A DNA stretch of 64,000 bases from Entoloma clypeatum (GCA_963565915.1 OY751495.1:744001-808000), one strand, 5' to 3'; positions 1 to 11,435 are shown, counted from the stretch's first letter. Numbers and translations: made by a program. Notes: generated from the letters alone by a model not told the origin.

Positions 1-252
1 TTTTGACTAATACTTATTATGCATACTTACTGTTATGAATCTTGTTACTACGTACATTACTTACATCCGACCATGTTAAGCATCTCCGACAGCCACTCGT
101 TAGCCGACTCCGACAAAGCCACATGTCCTCCGACATAGTATTTAAACTTATGTAGAATTGTGTATTAGCTTCAGTTTGAATATTCACTGAGATTCGACAT
201 CACACCTCTCATCCTCTTTCCAACTCTTAACTTGAGTCTGATCTCCGACCTC
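1..252. other. flank, possible LTR fragment rich in TCCGAC
   Basis: No coding frame is recognisable. The hexamer TCCGAC occurs four times, a style otherwise seen in the LTRs of gypsy-2 and gypsy-3 in this window, and a TTTAAA-type box lies near position 145. It may be the tail of such an LTR, but no terminus is visible and the call is inference. Confidence 0.3.
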
Positions 253-655
253 TGTTATGCTTAACAAACTGTTCCAAGGTTCGGGCAGAGTATGCAGGAA
301 AGTGGAAAGGCGAAGAGCAATGTGATTGCTAAATCTAAGGAATCTACTACAGTACAGGAGGTTTATATAGGTACTGACTATCGGCGGTAGCAGATGAGTC
401 AGTACTGCAGAAGGCAGTGCACATGAGTAAGGCGACTGCGGAAGGCTATGTACAATAAGTAAGCTGACTGCGGAAAGCGAGTCAGCGCGGGAGCAAAGTA
501 TACTAAAGGGGCTGACAAAGTAAAGGTAGTGAGTCAGACTGGGAATCGAAGGTTGTGAAAGTAGACATTAGACGTAGTAAGCTCGTATGAGGGCGCCGAG
601 CCGGGCCGATAAGTAAAAGTGATGATGTTGTCTGCATACCGTAGAGTCCGTAACA
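253..655 (-). repeat. 3' LTR of gypsy-1 element 1
   Basis: The termini are TGTTATGC and CCGTAACA as seen on the plus strand. It contains the self-primer segment (TTGCTAAATCT on the plus strand near 331) and a TATA box near 361. It carries about 60 bp of U3 sequence not found in the partner LTR at 12225. Confidence 0.9.
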
Positions 656-689
656 TGTTCCCCTCTTCACGCTCTGTGTCCTCACAGAG
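656..689 (-). promoter_or_regulatory. polypurine tract and conserved hairpin, element 1
   Basis: Next to the LTR the minus strand reads GAAGAGGGGAACA, a polypurine tract for plus-strand priming. Beside it, at 672-689, CTCTGTG and CACAGAG form a perfect 7-bp stem with a 4-nt loop (AGGA on the sense strand). The hairpin abuts the stop codon of the 3' ORF. The same hairpin occurs in the other full-ended gypsy-1 copies, with the outer pair swapped in two of them. Confidence 0.75.
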
Positions 690-1061
690 TCACTGTCCCC
701 ATCCCTCGTTGTTGCCGGGATCGGACCAGTTTGGGCTCTCCTTGAGACTCCAATCATATATCAACTCCTCGTTGATGGCAACGGCGAGTTCGAGGCCTTT
801 GATAGCCAGCTGAATACGTCGATTTTCGATCACGAGGGTGCTGGTGTAATTTCCAAGAATTTGTTTTTCCTCGGGACTCGGGGCGACGGGGAGGTTGGAC
901 AGCGAGTGAAGCCGGATATGCATCTGGCGGTGAAGGAGGTCGGCAAGGGAAGTTTCGAGGGCATGGATTTGGTCTCTCATGGAGAGTGCTTCGTTCATGA
1001 GGGCGGCGATGGCGGGGTTGATGTCGGTGGTGGAGGTGGAGGTAACGGTGGTGTTGGACAT
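690..1061 (-). CDS. 3' accessory ORF of gypsy-1 (element 1 copy)
   Basis: This 123-residue ORF lies between the pol stop and the polypurine tract, where an envelope gene would sit in a retrovirus. I see no signal peptide or membrane span, so it is not an envelope protein. The centre is a predicted helical stretch beginning EALSMRDQIHALETS and followed by an LH-QMHIRLH motif. The C-terminus is acidic and tryptophan-containing, ending near GWGQ. Four copies of gypsy-1 in this window keep the frame open despite clear sequence divergence. I recognise no family; function is unknown. A structural or nucleocapsid-like helper role is only a guess. Confidence 0.7.
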   Translation of the reverse strand: MSNTTVTSTSTTDINPAIAALMNEALSMRDQIHALETSLADLLHRQMHIRLHSLSNLPVAPSPEEKQILGNYTSTLVIENRRIQLAIKGLELAVAINEELIYDWSLKESPNWSDPGNNEGWGQ

Positions 1062-1123
1062 GGCGGTGAGGATGGTTGAGAGATAGAAGAAGAAGGGGGA
1101 GGCTATATTGGGCAGGGAAAAGA

Positions 1124-4100
1124 CTAGAGCGGGGAACTCGGTGTGTGGTTGACTGATGAAGGTCGATACTGGTATGGATTTCGAACATTAGCTCGAGGTT
1201 CCCACGTGTTCTCTTCTGGGCCATATCCTTCCCACTGGACGAGGTACTGGATCTTTCCACGGAACTTTTGAGAGTCTAGAATTATGGACACATGGTACTC
1301 TTCTCGTCCTTCAACGATAATCGGGTCAGGGGCTGGTTTCTTCTTCTGGATGGCGTACTTCGGGGTTTTGTAAGGTGACAACAGGGTCTCGTTAAACACA
1401 GGGTGAATCATTTTCCAAGTCTTCGGAAGATTAAGAAGATATGCGCTAGCCCCTTTCTTCTCTAGGACCTTGAATGGTCCGTGTCGGAGTGCGTCAAGTT
1501 TCTTCGAGGGACGGTTAGTTCTGATGTTAGTCCCTTCCAGCCACACCTTGTCTCCAATGCGGTAGTTCCGAGATGGACTCCTTCGTGTATGAACTGTCTT
1601 CTTCATCTGATCCTGTGCCTGTTTCAGCGCTGCATTGGCTTCTTCTCGTGCTTGTTTGAGTTTTTCCAAGAAGCTGTTGGCAGCCGGGTTAGTGTCTTCC
1701 AACACAAGTTCTCCCTTCCAAGGATGCAAGCCATAGTTGAGGTAGAATGGTGTGTGCTTCGTCGCCTGATGTTCTTTGTCATTGTACTGGAATTCAGCAA
1801 TTGCGATCCATTCAGCCCAATCATCTTGCAGATGGTTGACGAAGTTTTGTAAGAACGCTTCTGTTTCCTGATGTGATCGTTCGGCCTGTCCATCAGTCTG
1901 TGGATGGTATGCAGTGGACAGATTCCTTTTGATCCCTGACATGCGGCAAAGTATCTCCATGAACTTCGCAGCAAACTGTGGTCTCCTGTCACTGATGATC
2001 TTCTTGGGGATCCCACGAAGCTTCCATATCTGATCCCGATAGATCTTGGCTAATCCTTCAGTCAATAATTCCACGGTTGTCGGAATGAGATGGAGCATCT
2101 TCGAATGTCTATCCGTGATGACCAGAATCGCATTCTTTCCCTCGGACTCTGGTATCGGTCCCACAACGTCAATCCCTATGTCTTCCCATGGATGACTTGG
2201 TGCTGCATGGGGGTGTAGCGGAGCATGTCGTTTCTGTCTGTTGATTTTGTTGCGTTGACAGGTGTTGCAACCCTTTACGTACTTCTTCACATCATGCAGG
2301 ATGGTAGGCCACCAGTAGGTGCGAGTGAGGAGTTTGTGTGTTCGATACTGTCCTGGATGTCCAGCCACTGGTGCATCGTGTGATTCAAACATTAGTTCTT
2401 GACGCAGTTGTGGGTCCAGTGGAACATAGACTCGTTCGCCTGCATATGTGATGCCGTTTTCCTGTTGATACCAATGAGGATTCCTTTTTAGACCCTGGGC
2501 TACTTCTGTCTCCATGTGGTTTGAACCCTTGATGCGTGCGATCCACGGATTTTTGATGGTTGTGACGTTTCCAATCTTGATGGAATCAGATGTTTCACCC
2601 CCTTCAAAGAATTGTTCCTCCGTGAACATCTCCATTTGTACCACATCTTCTGATTCCAATCGTTTCAAGAATAGTCCCTCCTTGAGCATTTGGTCACTGT
2701 CTTGTGGTTCGAGTTCCGTTTCATACCAGGGTGGGCCCGGCGGGATGTCTGCTTTTGCATTTGTCTTGCCAGGCACATGTCGTAATCCGAAGTCATAGTC
2801 TTGTAACTTCATCTTCCAGCGCCTTTGTCGTTGATTTAGGTCCTGAGGATGGCGGAAATACTCCAGGTTCTTGTGATCAGTTAAGATCTCAAAGCGTTCC
2901 CTGGCTTTGAGCAGATAGTGTCTCCAATCTTTCAGTGCTTCCATGACTGCCAAGAGCTCTTTGTCGTATATCTTGTAATTTTGTTTGGCCGCGGACATGG
3001 TCTGCGACAAGAACGCGATAGGATGCCATTTGTTGTCCTGTTTTTGAGAGAGTCCAGCCCCAATTGCATAGCCTGATGCATCGGTTTTGACCCTGAACTG
3101 TCCATTCGGTTTTGGTAATGCCAAGACTGGTGCTGATGTGATCGCCTGCATGAGACCTTCAAATGCCTTTTGTTCCGTTGGTCCCCAAGTAAATGCAGTG
3201 CCACCTGTGAGCGCGGTAAGTGGTTTTGCAATGTTTGAGTATCCTTCAATGAAGCGCCGATAGAAGTTAGCAAACCCAAGGAACTTCTGGACTTCCTTTT
3301 TTGATGTGGGTGCTCGCCAGTTTTGCATCGTGTCCACCTTCTCGGTTTCCATCTCGACACGTCCTTCACCAATGACATATCCCAATATGGGGCATTTCGT
3401 TACTTCCCAGAAACACTTCTTCTCCTTCAGGAACAAGTCATTGTCCGATAGGATTTGCAGAATTTCTTCGGTGTTTCGCGCGAGTTCTTCCTTGGTTTTA
3501 CCAATAACCACAATGTCATCCATGTAGATCACGCAGATGCATCGGCAGACCTGGTCCCGGAATAGACTAGCCATCATCCGAGAGAACGTTCCCAGGGAGT
3601 TGCAAAGGCCGAAAAACATGACCAATGGTTCAAATAATCCTCGACTGGTGAGGAAGGCAGCCTTCCATTCATCGCCTTCCTTAATCCGGACATTGTTGTA
3701 ACCCCACATGATGTCCATCTTATTGAAGTAGACTGCATCTTTTAGCACATCCAAGAGATCGGAGATGCGCGGGAGTGGGAACTTGTCTTTGACCGTAAAT
3801 TTGTTGACCATGTGGTAATCTTGTACCAATCGTTTGGAACCATCCTTCTTATTGATGAAGAAGCAAGGGGAAGCATAAGGGGATTTGGACGGGCGGATCT
3901 TTCCAGTTGCTAGACCTTCGTCAATGAATGTGTCCAACTCCTCTTGTTCCTTTTGTGTCATGGGATATGTATTTCCCCCTAATTCCTTTGGTGCGTCTGG
4001 TGTAAGTTCAATACCATGGTCCCATTCCCTTTCCTTTGGGATCTTATCAAAGTTCTCCTTCTTGAAGAGGTGAGTAAACCGATCAACATATGAGGGTCGT

Positions 4101-4722
4101 TTGGTTGTGGGAGGTGGTGTGGGAGTGACAGCTTCCAATATAGGGTCTCCAGGCTTCCATTTCTGATCTGACTTCTTGGGTGCATCTTTGTCGCACACCT
4201 CAACCATGCGAACCTGGTGTTTGCGACCATCAAGGTTAACCCTGAAATCCGAATGTTTGGTTCGGCATGTTGTTGGGCACCGGTTGAACATTACAGTGCC
4301 GATTGTCCAATTGATCATAGGGTTGTGGTGTACCAGCCAGTCATGGCCCAAGAGCATGTCCGTTCTCCCAATGTCCAGTACCATCGCTTCCATGGTTTCC
4401 TGATGTGTTCCCAAATCCAGCTTGACTTCGGCAAGTTGGTTCGCTTTCTGTTGTCGATTTGGTGATCCATCCGCATTTAGAATTGCTATGGGTGGTATCC
4501 CTCGTGTGGGGAGGTTCTGTTCGCATACTATTCTGGGATGGATGCATGTGCGCTCACATCCACTATCAACCTCAGGTCGAATGACCTTTGGTCCTCGTCG
4601 TGTTTTGAGCTGAGCTAGCAGCCTGATTTCTCGTCGTTTCGGAGGTTTGTCCCCCTCACAATCTTAGTTGATGCAGCGACTTGCTTGGCAGGGATGACAT
4701 AGGTTCTATTGTCTGCAGTCAT
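1124..4722 (-). pseudogene. pol: gypsy-1 pol (protease-RT-RNase H-integrase-chromodomain), element 1, broken
   Basis: The frame runs from an ATG at 4722 and contains in order the protease DSG motif, reverse transcriptase with YMDD, RNase H (TDHKNLEYF), the integrase zinc finger and D,D,E core (SDR, TDGQAERSH) and part of a C-terminal chromodomain. Two lesions are visible by comparison with element 2 and copy B. One base is missing in the run at 4651-4656, just upstream of the protease, which puts the first codons out of frame. Near 1180 about 95 bp are deleted, removing the end of the chromodomain and running the frame into the leader of the 3' ORF. A short out-of-frame patch also occurs near 2735-2750. 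The central 1096 codons remain open. Confidence 0.85.
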
Positions 4723-4772
4723 ACAAGGCAAGCAAGTCCATTTAATAGATAACGGTCGCGACTTAGCATCGT

Positions 4773-5573
4773 TCAATCGGACCCTTCGGGAAAATCCTTC
4801 TCGTTGGCTTCTAACATTGTGGTTTCATCATTCCCGGCATCTTCCTCAGACACCTTCCTAACCCTTCCGGAGTTCTTCTTCGGCTTGCGGCAGTTGTGCA
4901 CAATATGGCCTTCTTGGTCGCAGTTGAAACACTTGCGACCATCTTTCTTCTTTGGAGCGCTGCAGTCTTTAGCGAGGTGACCGAAACGTTGACAGTTGTA
5001 GCAACGGGCCACTCCTGCTTTGTCGATCTCCATGGCCTTGCCTTGACCACCATAAGTGGTACCCGATCCGGTGCGCATGTCGCCGCCACCTCGGATGACC
5101 AGTGCGTGTCCCTCCATCTGTCGTCCCTTGTTTCGGATCTCCTTTGCGTACTCGGAGTATGTCTTATCCTCACTTGCCACTTGTTCAGAGATTCTGCGGT
5201 TGACGTTCTTTTCTAGGATGTATTTCCCAGTTTCTTCGCCAAGGTTTGACAGCTTCAAGAGCTCTAAGAATTCATCTAAGAATTCGTCGACGGTGCGTTT
5301 CTCTTGTCTCAGAACTTCGAGTCTTGCTTTGGCAGCAACTGATTTGTTGGCGATAGAGAATCGTGTGGTGATATCATCAGAGAATCCTAGCCAGGTGATG
5401 TTCTCGTTGTCAACGGCAAGAGCGTCTAACTTGTTACTGGCCCAGTGCCTGCCGGACCCTTCCATCAGGCGAGATAGTACCGCAAGAATCTTCTGATCAT
5501 CTGTTAGGCTCTTTTGGAACCTGATGTATAGTTTAGTGGCTTTCCACCACTCGTCAAAGGTGTGTCTGTCTTT
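4773..5573 (-). pseudogene. gag: gypsy-1 gag, C-terminal part (element 1)
   Basis: This is the distal part of Gag, cut off from its start by the copia-1 insertion at 5574. It holds the end of the capsid-like region and two CCHC zinc knuckles (CYNCQRFGHLAKDC and CFNCDQEGHIVHNC), then an acidic tail ending FPEGSD. The missing N-terminal codons lie at 11368-11433. The duplicated target TCTTT at 5569-5573 and 11363-11367 shows that the gene was continuous before the insertion. Confidence 0.9.
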
Positions 5574-5883
5574 TGTTGAAACTTTTCCATCACGTAGATT
5601 AGATTAGATTAGATTACATCACGTGACCTTTACACATCTTCGATTACATACTTGTTTGGTTGGTACAAACAGTAGTACGGTATATAAGACCAGGAAACTG
5701 CCAATATCAACAAGTTGTCTCTTGACTCTTAACCAGCTCCATCGCTCTCACCAGCCTCAACCGCTCTCACTAGCCTTACCCCCTCCAAACCATGTAAGTG
5801 ACCATAGCGGTATCGTAGAGTACTTCCACTGTAGCTATGTTGCTCAGTACACCTGTGGCTAGCGCCCAGGTGGAACTTCAACA
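5574..5883 (+). repeat. 5' LTR of copia-1
   Basis: Near the start are four tandem GATTA repeats (about 5595-5616) followed by an E-box-like TCACGTGAC at 5619-5627. A TATA box (TATATAAG, 5681-5688) follows about 55 bp later. A consensus splice donor GTAAGT lies at 5794-5799, in the presumed transcribed part. Confidence 0.95.
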
Positions 5884-5898
5884 GGTTATGGGCCCCGG
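5884..5898 (+). promoter_or_regulatory. copia-1 primer binding site (half-tRNA type)
   Basis: The base after the LTR starts GGTTATGGGCCCC. This is complementary to the anticodon arm of an initiator methionine tRNA (CCCATAACC around the CAU anticodon), not to its 3' end. Drosophila copia is known to prime from a 5' half of this tRNA. The match to the fungal tRNA is inferred from family knowledge. Confidence 0.65.
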
Positions 5899-6241
5899 AT
5901 AGCAGAGGGACCTGGGAACACTGGCAACAGCAAGTACCTGCCCACTCTACCCTGGTTGGCAAAGAACCGATGGAAAGATCTAGGTTCTGAGTCTTACTTC
6001 TTCACACATGAACCTGGGAACGTCATTACGACAAGTACCTGTCATGAAGCGTCCCTAAGGGGATTGACTTAGTACACATCATGTGGAAACGTTGATCGTA
6101 CCTCACACACTTCTGACAAAAAGGGTTTTTCCCACAAACCGCTATTCCTGAAGGGAATATGTTATGAGGAATCATTTATTTGTTTTCTCTAAATCAAAGA
6201 ACATCACTGATTGGGAGAACTCCTTTTAGATTCATTAAAAA
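5899..6241 (+). promoter_or_regulatory. copia-1 leader with possible intron acceptor
   Basis: This untranslated leader has no recognisable coding frame. A pyrimidine-rich acceptor TCCTTTTAG ends at 6229, twelve bases before the gag-pol ATG, and CTGAT, a plausible branch site, lies about 20 bp before it. With the donor at 5794 it could define a leader intron that removes the primer site from the mRNA; this is inference. Confidence 0.35.
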
Positions 6242-9200
6242 ATGTCTACCTCTCGCTCTGCTCTTGATATTATCACCCCCTTCGATGGCATCGGCTACCA
6301 AAGTTGGGCCGAAAGGATGAAATCCTACCTCCTCCATCAAGGAGTCTGGCGCATTGTTTCTGGCGACATCACCCGCCCTGACATCGCCGATTTCACCACC
6401 ACGGTCCACCCCTGGGGCTACCGCTGCTGCTCCCCCTGTGCTGGTTGCTACGGTCGACCAGTCCGGCTTCCGCAAGGAAGAAAAAGCCTGGATCAGGGAC
6501 GACAATGTAGCTCTCGGGGCGATACGCCGAAGGTCTCTGAAGCGATCAGACGCCACATCAAGGACAGTACCTCGTCACTTGACGCATGGGCAGCATTGAA
6601 AGATGCCTATTCCAAAGTATCCCCGGCCGTCATCTTCAGCGACTTCAAGGCGGCAGCTTCCTTCAAGCTGTCAGGACGTGACCCGGTCCCTGAAATAGAA
6701 CGCCTCGGAGCACTATTTGCCCGTCTCAGCGAATCCAATTTCGATGTCCCTGACCTGATGCAGGCCATGATCCTGGCAAGTGCCATTCCCGACGCTTGGT
6801 CGTTGCTCTCCACTGCCCTCTTCCAGGTCTATGACGCCGACGACTTCACGTACAAAGCCGTCGCTGAAAGCATCATCTCGGAATACAGGCGCAAGTATTT
6901 GGTAGGGTCTACTCGTGCGTCCAATGAGCAGGCCCGGAAAATTTCCGGGACAAAACGAAAGGGGCAGGACCCCAAATGGGAAAAGCAGCAAAAGCCGAGT
7001 ACCTCGCAGAACAATGCTGACGAGCAGCCTAACTCGACTGACCCGAGTACCGCTTCTGAAAAGAAGAAGGGAAAGGGACGCTGGCGCAACCAGAAAAAGC
7101 GCGCCAACAACGCGGACAACGAGTCCGATCACGTCGAGGAGATGGTCGAGTTCATCGCACCGGCCATTGAGCACATCCCTCGTCCTGCTCCTCATCCTCT
7201 CCCTTCTCATCATGCACCATCTTTCACCACCGTAACTGGTCGCGGAAAGACTTCCTTTACTGCACAGCCTGAGTCAGAAAGGATGCAGTCATTACTGCAA
7301 CGCATGAACCCTCCTCCTTCCCAGTACACCGGGCTTCCTTCTGGAAAGCCATCAATGTGGAAAAAGAACGAGAGGGTGCGAAAGCTCGCTCGAGAGATCG
7401 GCGCACAACCTTCTGGATCGAACCTTCGTATCTTGGATACCATCATTCCTGACATTGACGAAAGGCTGGCTAAACAGCATCGCGTAGCCCCGTCGATAGA
7501 AGAATCGCTGAAGATGATGGATATCAACCAAGAACGGATGGGGCCGGATGTATTTGAGGACAAGATAGAACTTGACGGTCCGTCAAACCCTTTTCTTGAA
7601 CCTTGCCAATTGCGGAAAGCTAACAATACCTCTCAACAGACATATGATATAATAGCAAGTACCAGTACAGAATGCGTAGATCACTTTAGCAGTGATTTAC
7701 ATAAAAAATATATCAAACATTTTGCTTCTTGTACGCATTGTAAGGAAAAAGAACGCGCGCAATGGATATTAGATTCCGGCGCCTCTTTACACTTCACCTA
7801 TGAGTTTAAGGACTTCGCATATTATAGACCTCTTACGGTCAAGCGATTCGTCCAAACTGCAGCTAAAGGGAAGAAACTGGAAATACTCGGAGTTGGGGCC
7901 GTTCCAGTACGGCACACCCTAAATGGGGAAGTTAAAACCCATCTTCTCAGACCGGTATTCTACATTCCGGACATGGACACATGCTTATTGTCTTTAGGCG
8001 TCTTCCTTAACCATGGTTACAAAGTAGACGGGACTCGTGGAGAAATCAACATCTCCAAAGGGCTGAACAAAATCCAGTTTTCGCCCCACATCCTTGGACA
8101 AACCATTTACTGGTTAGACACTGAAATACGCTACGATCAGATCCATGCAATCTCGAGCGAAATCACTGTCGAAACATGGCACAAGCACCTTGGTCACCCA
8201 AATGATCAAGCACTCCGAAAGATTCCCACCAGTACCAAAGGGGTACCTGAGACACTAGTACGTGAGAAATCACAGGAAAGTTGCACAGGCTGCCTCAAAG
8301 GGAAAATGCCGAATCAATCATATCCCAATTCGATGACAAGGGCAACAAAAACCTTTGATCTGATCCATTCTGATCTCAAACAGATATCCACGGCATCATA
8401 CCACAAATATAAATATTTCCTTACGTTTTTGGACGACTTTTCATCCCACGTCTGGGTCGTCTTGCTTAGGAAGAAGTCAGATGCCGTCACGGCACTATGA
8501 CAATTCCTTGCGATGATCCAGAATCAATCCGCCGCCACCCCTAAGAAATGGCGAGTTGATGGAGGTGGAGAGTTTAACGAATACAAGGATGTACTTGCCG
8601 ATCATGGAATTCTGGTCGACGTCACGCTCCCGTATCAGCACCAGCAGAACGGTAGAGCAGAACGGATAAATCGAACCCTGTGGGAGAAATCTCAGGCCTT
8701 GCGCTTCGACGTGTGCTTACCCCCTATGTGGTGGGAATTCTGTTTGGAACATGCAGCTTTTCTCTACAACAGAACCCCCATGCAGCGTCTCGAATGGAAT
8801 ACCCCTTACTTCAGGGTGACCAATGAGATCCCCGATATGTCAAGCATCAGAGTCTTTGGATGTCAGGCATATGTGTATATCCCAAAGGAAAAACGTAGAA
8901 ATTCCCTGGAATCTAGATCTCGATTGATGATTTATCTCAGATCAAAGCCAGTGGTCAAAGGATACCGATTTATGGATCCTGAGACTAATACAATTTTCAT
9001 GGGTGGGAAAGCTATCTTTGATGAAAGCAAGTACCCTAGATGCCACATCGACCCTTTGCCAGAAAACCATCCAGAAATGGAAAACCCAGAACCGGCTGAT
9101 GAGTTTGAGGACCTCATCCCCGGAAACGATGACAATGACAGTCATTACGAAACACCTCATGACCCAGTTCCCATTGAACAGGATCAACCTGAATCAGACA

Positions 9201-10984
9201 ACGAACTACCTGCCAGTGAGCCTGATGACGAACCGCGAGTACCCACTCCGGAACCCGAGCAAGTACCAGATCGACCGATCAGGGAACGACGAGTTCGGAA
9301 GATGCCAGGAAGCATCTATGGGGAAGACACGCCAGCGTCTGATCTTGAAAAATTAGATTGAAGACGGAGATTGGGCGGTCAAACGGCATGGATGAATGAC
9401 CTCCTGATGGAGGCAATATCAGTCCAAGTTGGCATCGTTGAAATGTCCTATAAAGACATATACCCTCTTCCAAATAAAGAAGACTGGTATGCGGCTGAAC
9501 ATAAAGAGCTAGACATGCTCAAACGCCGCGGGGTGATCACGGAGCTAGTACCCCTGCCTGCAGGAAGGAAAGCTCTAAGGAACAAATGGGTTTACAACGA
9601 AAAGTCCGACGGGCGCCTGAAAGCACGCCTCGTCGCAAAAGGCTTTTCACAAGTAGAAGGGATCGACTTTGATCAGATCTTCTCACCAGTCGTGAGATAT
9701 GAAACCGTCCGACTAATACTGGCATTGACAGCCCTTGAAGGGTGGTTCATGACACTCTTGGACGTCTCATCAGCCTTCCTCTATGGAACGCTCCTTGAGG
9801 TAATCTACATGCGACAGCCTGAGGGCTACATAGTAAAAGGGAAAGAACACCTTGTGTACCGACTATACAAAGCCCTATATGGACTTAAGCAGGCCGCATT
9901 AGCCTGGTGGAGAGAACTTGATTCCTCCATGAAAAAGCTCGGCTTTGTCCGGCTTCACTCCGATGTGGGAGTGTTCATTCACAAAAGTACCAACGGGGAA
10001 ATTGTAATCGCCGTCATCTATGTCGACGACTCTGCTTTTCTCGGCACAAACTGGGAATATACGCTAGAAAAGAAGAAGGCCTTCATGATAACATGGGAAT
10101 GCAGGGACCTAGGTCACCTAGTGCCCGATGGGGAACCAAAGGAATTTCTCTCAATCCAAATAAGGCAACGTGGGAAGAGGATCTTCATCGATCAAGTACC
10201 CTACCTTGAGAAAATTCTCGCATGTATGGGGATGAGCGAATCCAATGCCACCCATACCCCACTTCCGATGGGCTACAAACCCATGAAGTCTGAGGATGAA
10301 CCCAATGCGGAACTCAGATCCAAGTACCAATCCGTCATCGGGTCACTATTGTACTTAATGATCGGAACAAGACCCGACATTTGTTTCGCTGTGATCAAAA
10401 TGTCCCAATTCTCCGCAAACCCTACCAAACGCCATTTAGAAGTGGCTAGGGATATTTGCAGGTATTTAAAGGCGACAAAAGATTACGCGATCATGTACAA
10501 TGGCGATTCTGGGAAAGGGATCTACGCATTTACAGACTCCGATTGGGCATCAGATGAAAACACCAGGAAATCCACTACTGGTTACTTCATATCACTGGCG
10601 TCTGGAGCAGTAACATGGGTTTCGTCAGCACAGAAAACCATTGCCCTCTCTTCCACGGAAGCAGAATACATGGCGCTATCAGATTGCAGTCGCGCAGTGA
10701 CATGGCTTAGAAGCATGCTTGCCGAACTTGGGATGCAGATCGGATCAGTCCCGATCTATGGAGATAACAATGGCTCCGTCTTTATCGCATCCAACCCTGT
10801 AACTGAAAAGCAGTCCAAGCACATTGACGTGCGATTCCACTTTGTCAGAGAAAAAGTATCCGAAGGGATTATTACGGTCGAATTCATCGAAGGAGTGAAT
10901 AACCCTGCAGACCTTTTAACTAAGAACCTGGGGAAAATCCTCTTCAACAAGTTTATCCCGTACTTTGGATTACTTAAAAACTAG
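6242..10984 (+). pseudogene. pol: copia-1 gag-pol polyprotein, two stops
   Basis: The order is Ty1/copia type: an N-terminal Gag domain, protease (LDSGAS near 7770), the GAG-pre-integrase HHCC region (WHKHLGHP to CTGCLKGK), integrase core (DGGGEF, QQNGRAERINR), reverse transcriptase with YVDD at 10019-10030 and RNase H (DSDWASD). Gag has no standard CCHC knuckle; a Lys/Arg-rich patch near 7060-7110 may replace it. Lesions relative to copy G are a 2-bp deletion near 6403, a 1-bp deletion near 6531 that restores frame, AGA to TGA at 8498, and CGA to TGA at 9359. The final stop is at 10982. The start ATG at 6242 is shared with copy G. Confidence 0.9.
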
Positions 10985-11041
10985 ACGAAGAAAGAGTACC
11001 TATATGGGAAAAAGTAAGATGTATTTAGAAGTATGTACTAA

Positions 11042-11052
11042 ATATGGGGGGG
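11042..11052 (+). promoter_or_regulatory. copia-1 polypurine tract
   Basis: ATATGGGGGGG directly precedes the 3' LTR and is the expected plus-strand primer site. Confidence 0.85.
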
Positions 11053-11362
11053 TGTTGAAACTTTTCCATCATGTAGATTAGATTAGATTAGATTACATCA
11101 CGTGACCTTTACACATCTTCGATTATATACTTGTTTGGTTGGTACAAACAGTAGTACGGTATATAAGACCAGGAAACTGCCAATATCAACAAGTTGTCTC
11201 TTGACTCTTAACCAGCTCCATCGCTCTCACCAGCCTCAACCGCTCTCACTAGCCTTACCCCCTCCAAACCATGTAAGTGACCATAGCGGTATCGTAGAGT
11301 ACTTCCACTGTAGCTATGTTGCTCAGTACACCTGTGGCTAGCGCCCAGGTGGAACTTCAACA
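11053..11362 (+). repeat. 3' LTR of copia-1
   Basis: It is 310 bp and identical to the 5' LTR except for two C to T changes, one of them at a CpG. The target copy TCTTT follows at 11363-11367. Confidence 0.95.
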
Positions 11363-11433
11363 TCTTTGAACATCCCAGGATCCTTGATGATCTTGGATGT
11401 ATCCATTGTTTGTACTGCCGGAGCTTCTGCCAT
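11363..11433 (-). pseudogene. gag: gypsy-1 gag, N-terminal codons (element 1)
   Basis: This is the start of the Gag frame, severed from the rest by copia-1. The ATG (11433-11431) follows the ORF1 stop codon by two bases. The gag frame also stays open for 124 codons upstream of this ATG in this copy, to a TAG at 11808. In element 2 and copy B one TAA closes that extension, so its use is uncertain. Confidence 0.8.
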
Positions 11434-11435
11434 GT

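Larger units (their letters stand above)
5574..11362 (+). mobile_element. copia-1 retrotransposon inserted in gypsy-1 gag
   Basis: Two 310-bp LTRs (TGTTGAAA to TTCAACA) flank a single gag-pol region on the plus strand. The target duplication TCTTT is perfect, and the two LTRs differ at only two positions, both C to T, so the insertion is young. The coding region nevertheless has two stop codons and two small compensating deletions relative to copy G, so this copy is defective. Confidence 0.95.

Noticed and set aside
690..1061. envelope gene for the 3' ORF of gypsy-1
   Set aside because: Too short, no signal peptide, no membrane span and no cleavage motif.
861..1079. Gly/Val-rich plus-strand ORF
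   Set aside because: Shadow of the conserved minus-strand 3' ORF.
5623..5862. 79-residue ORF in the copia-1 LTR, repeated at 11102, 37550 and 43043
   Set aside because: It lies wholly within the LTR across the TATA box and the presumed transcript start; conservation follows from LTR identity.
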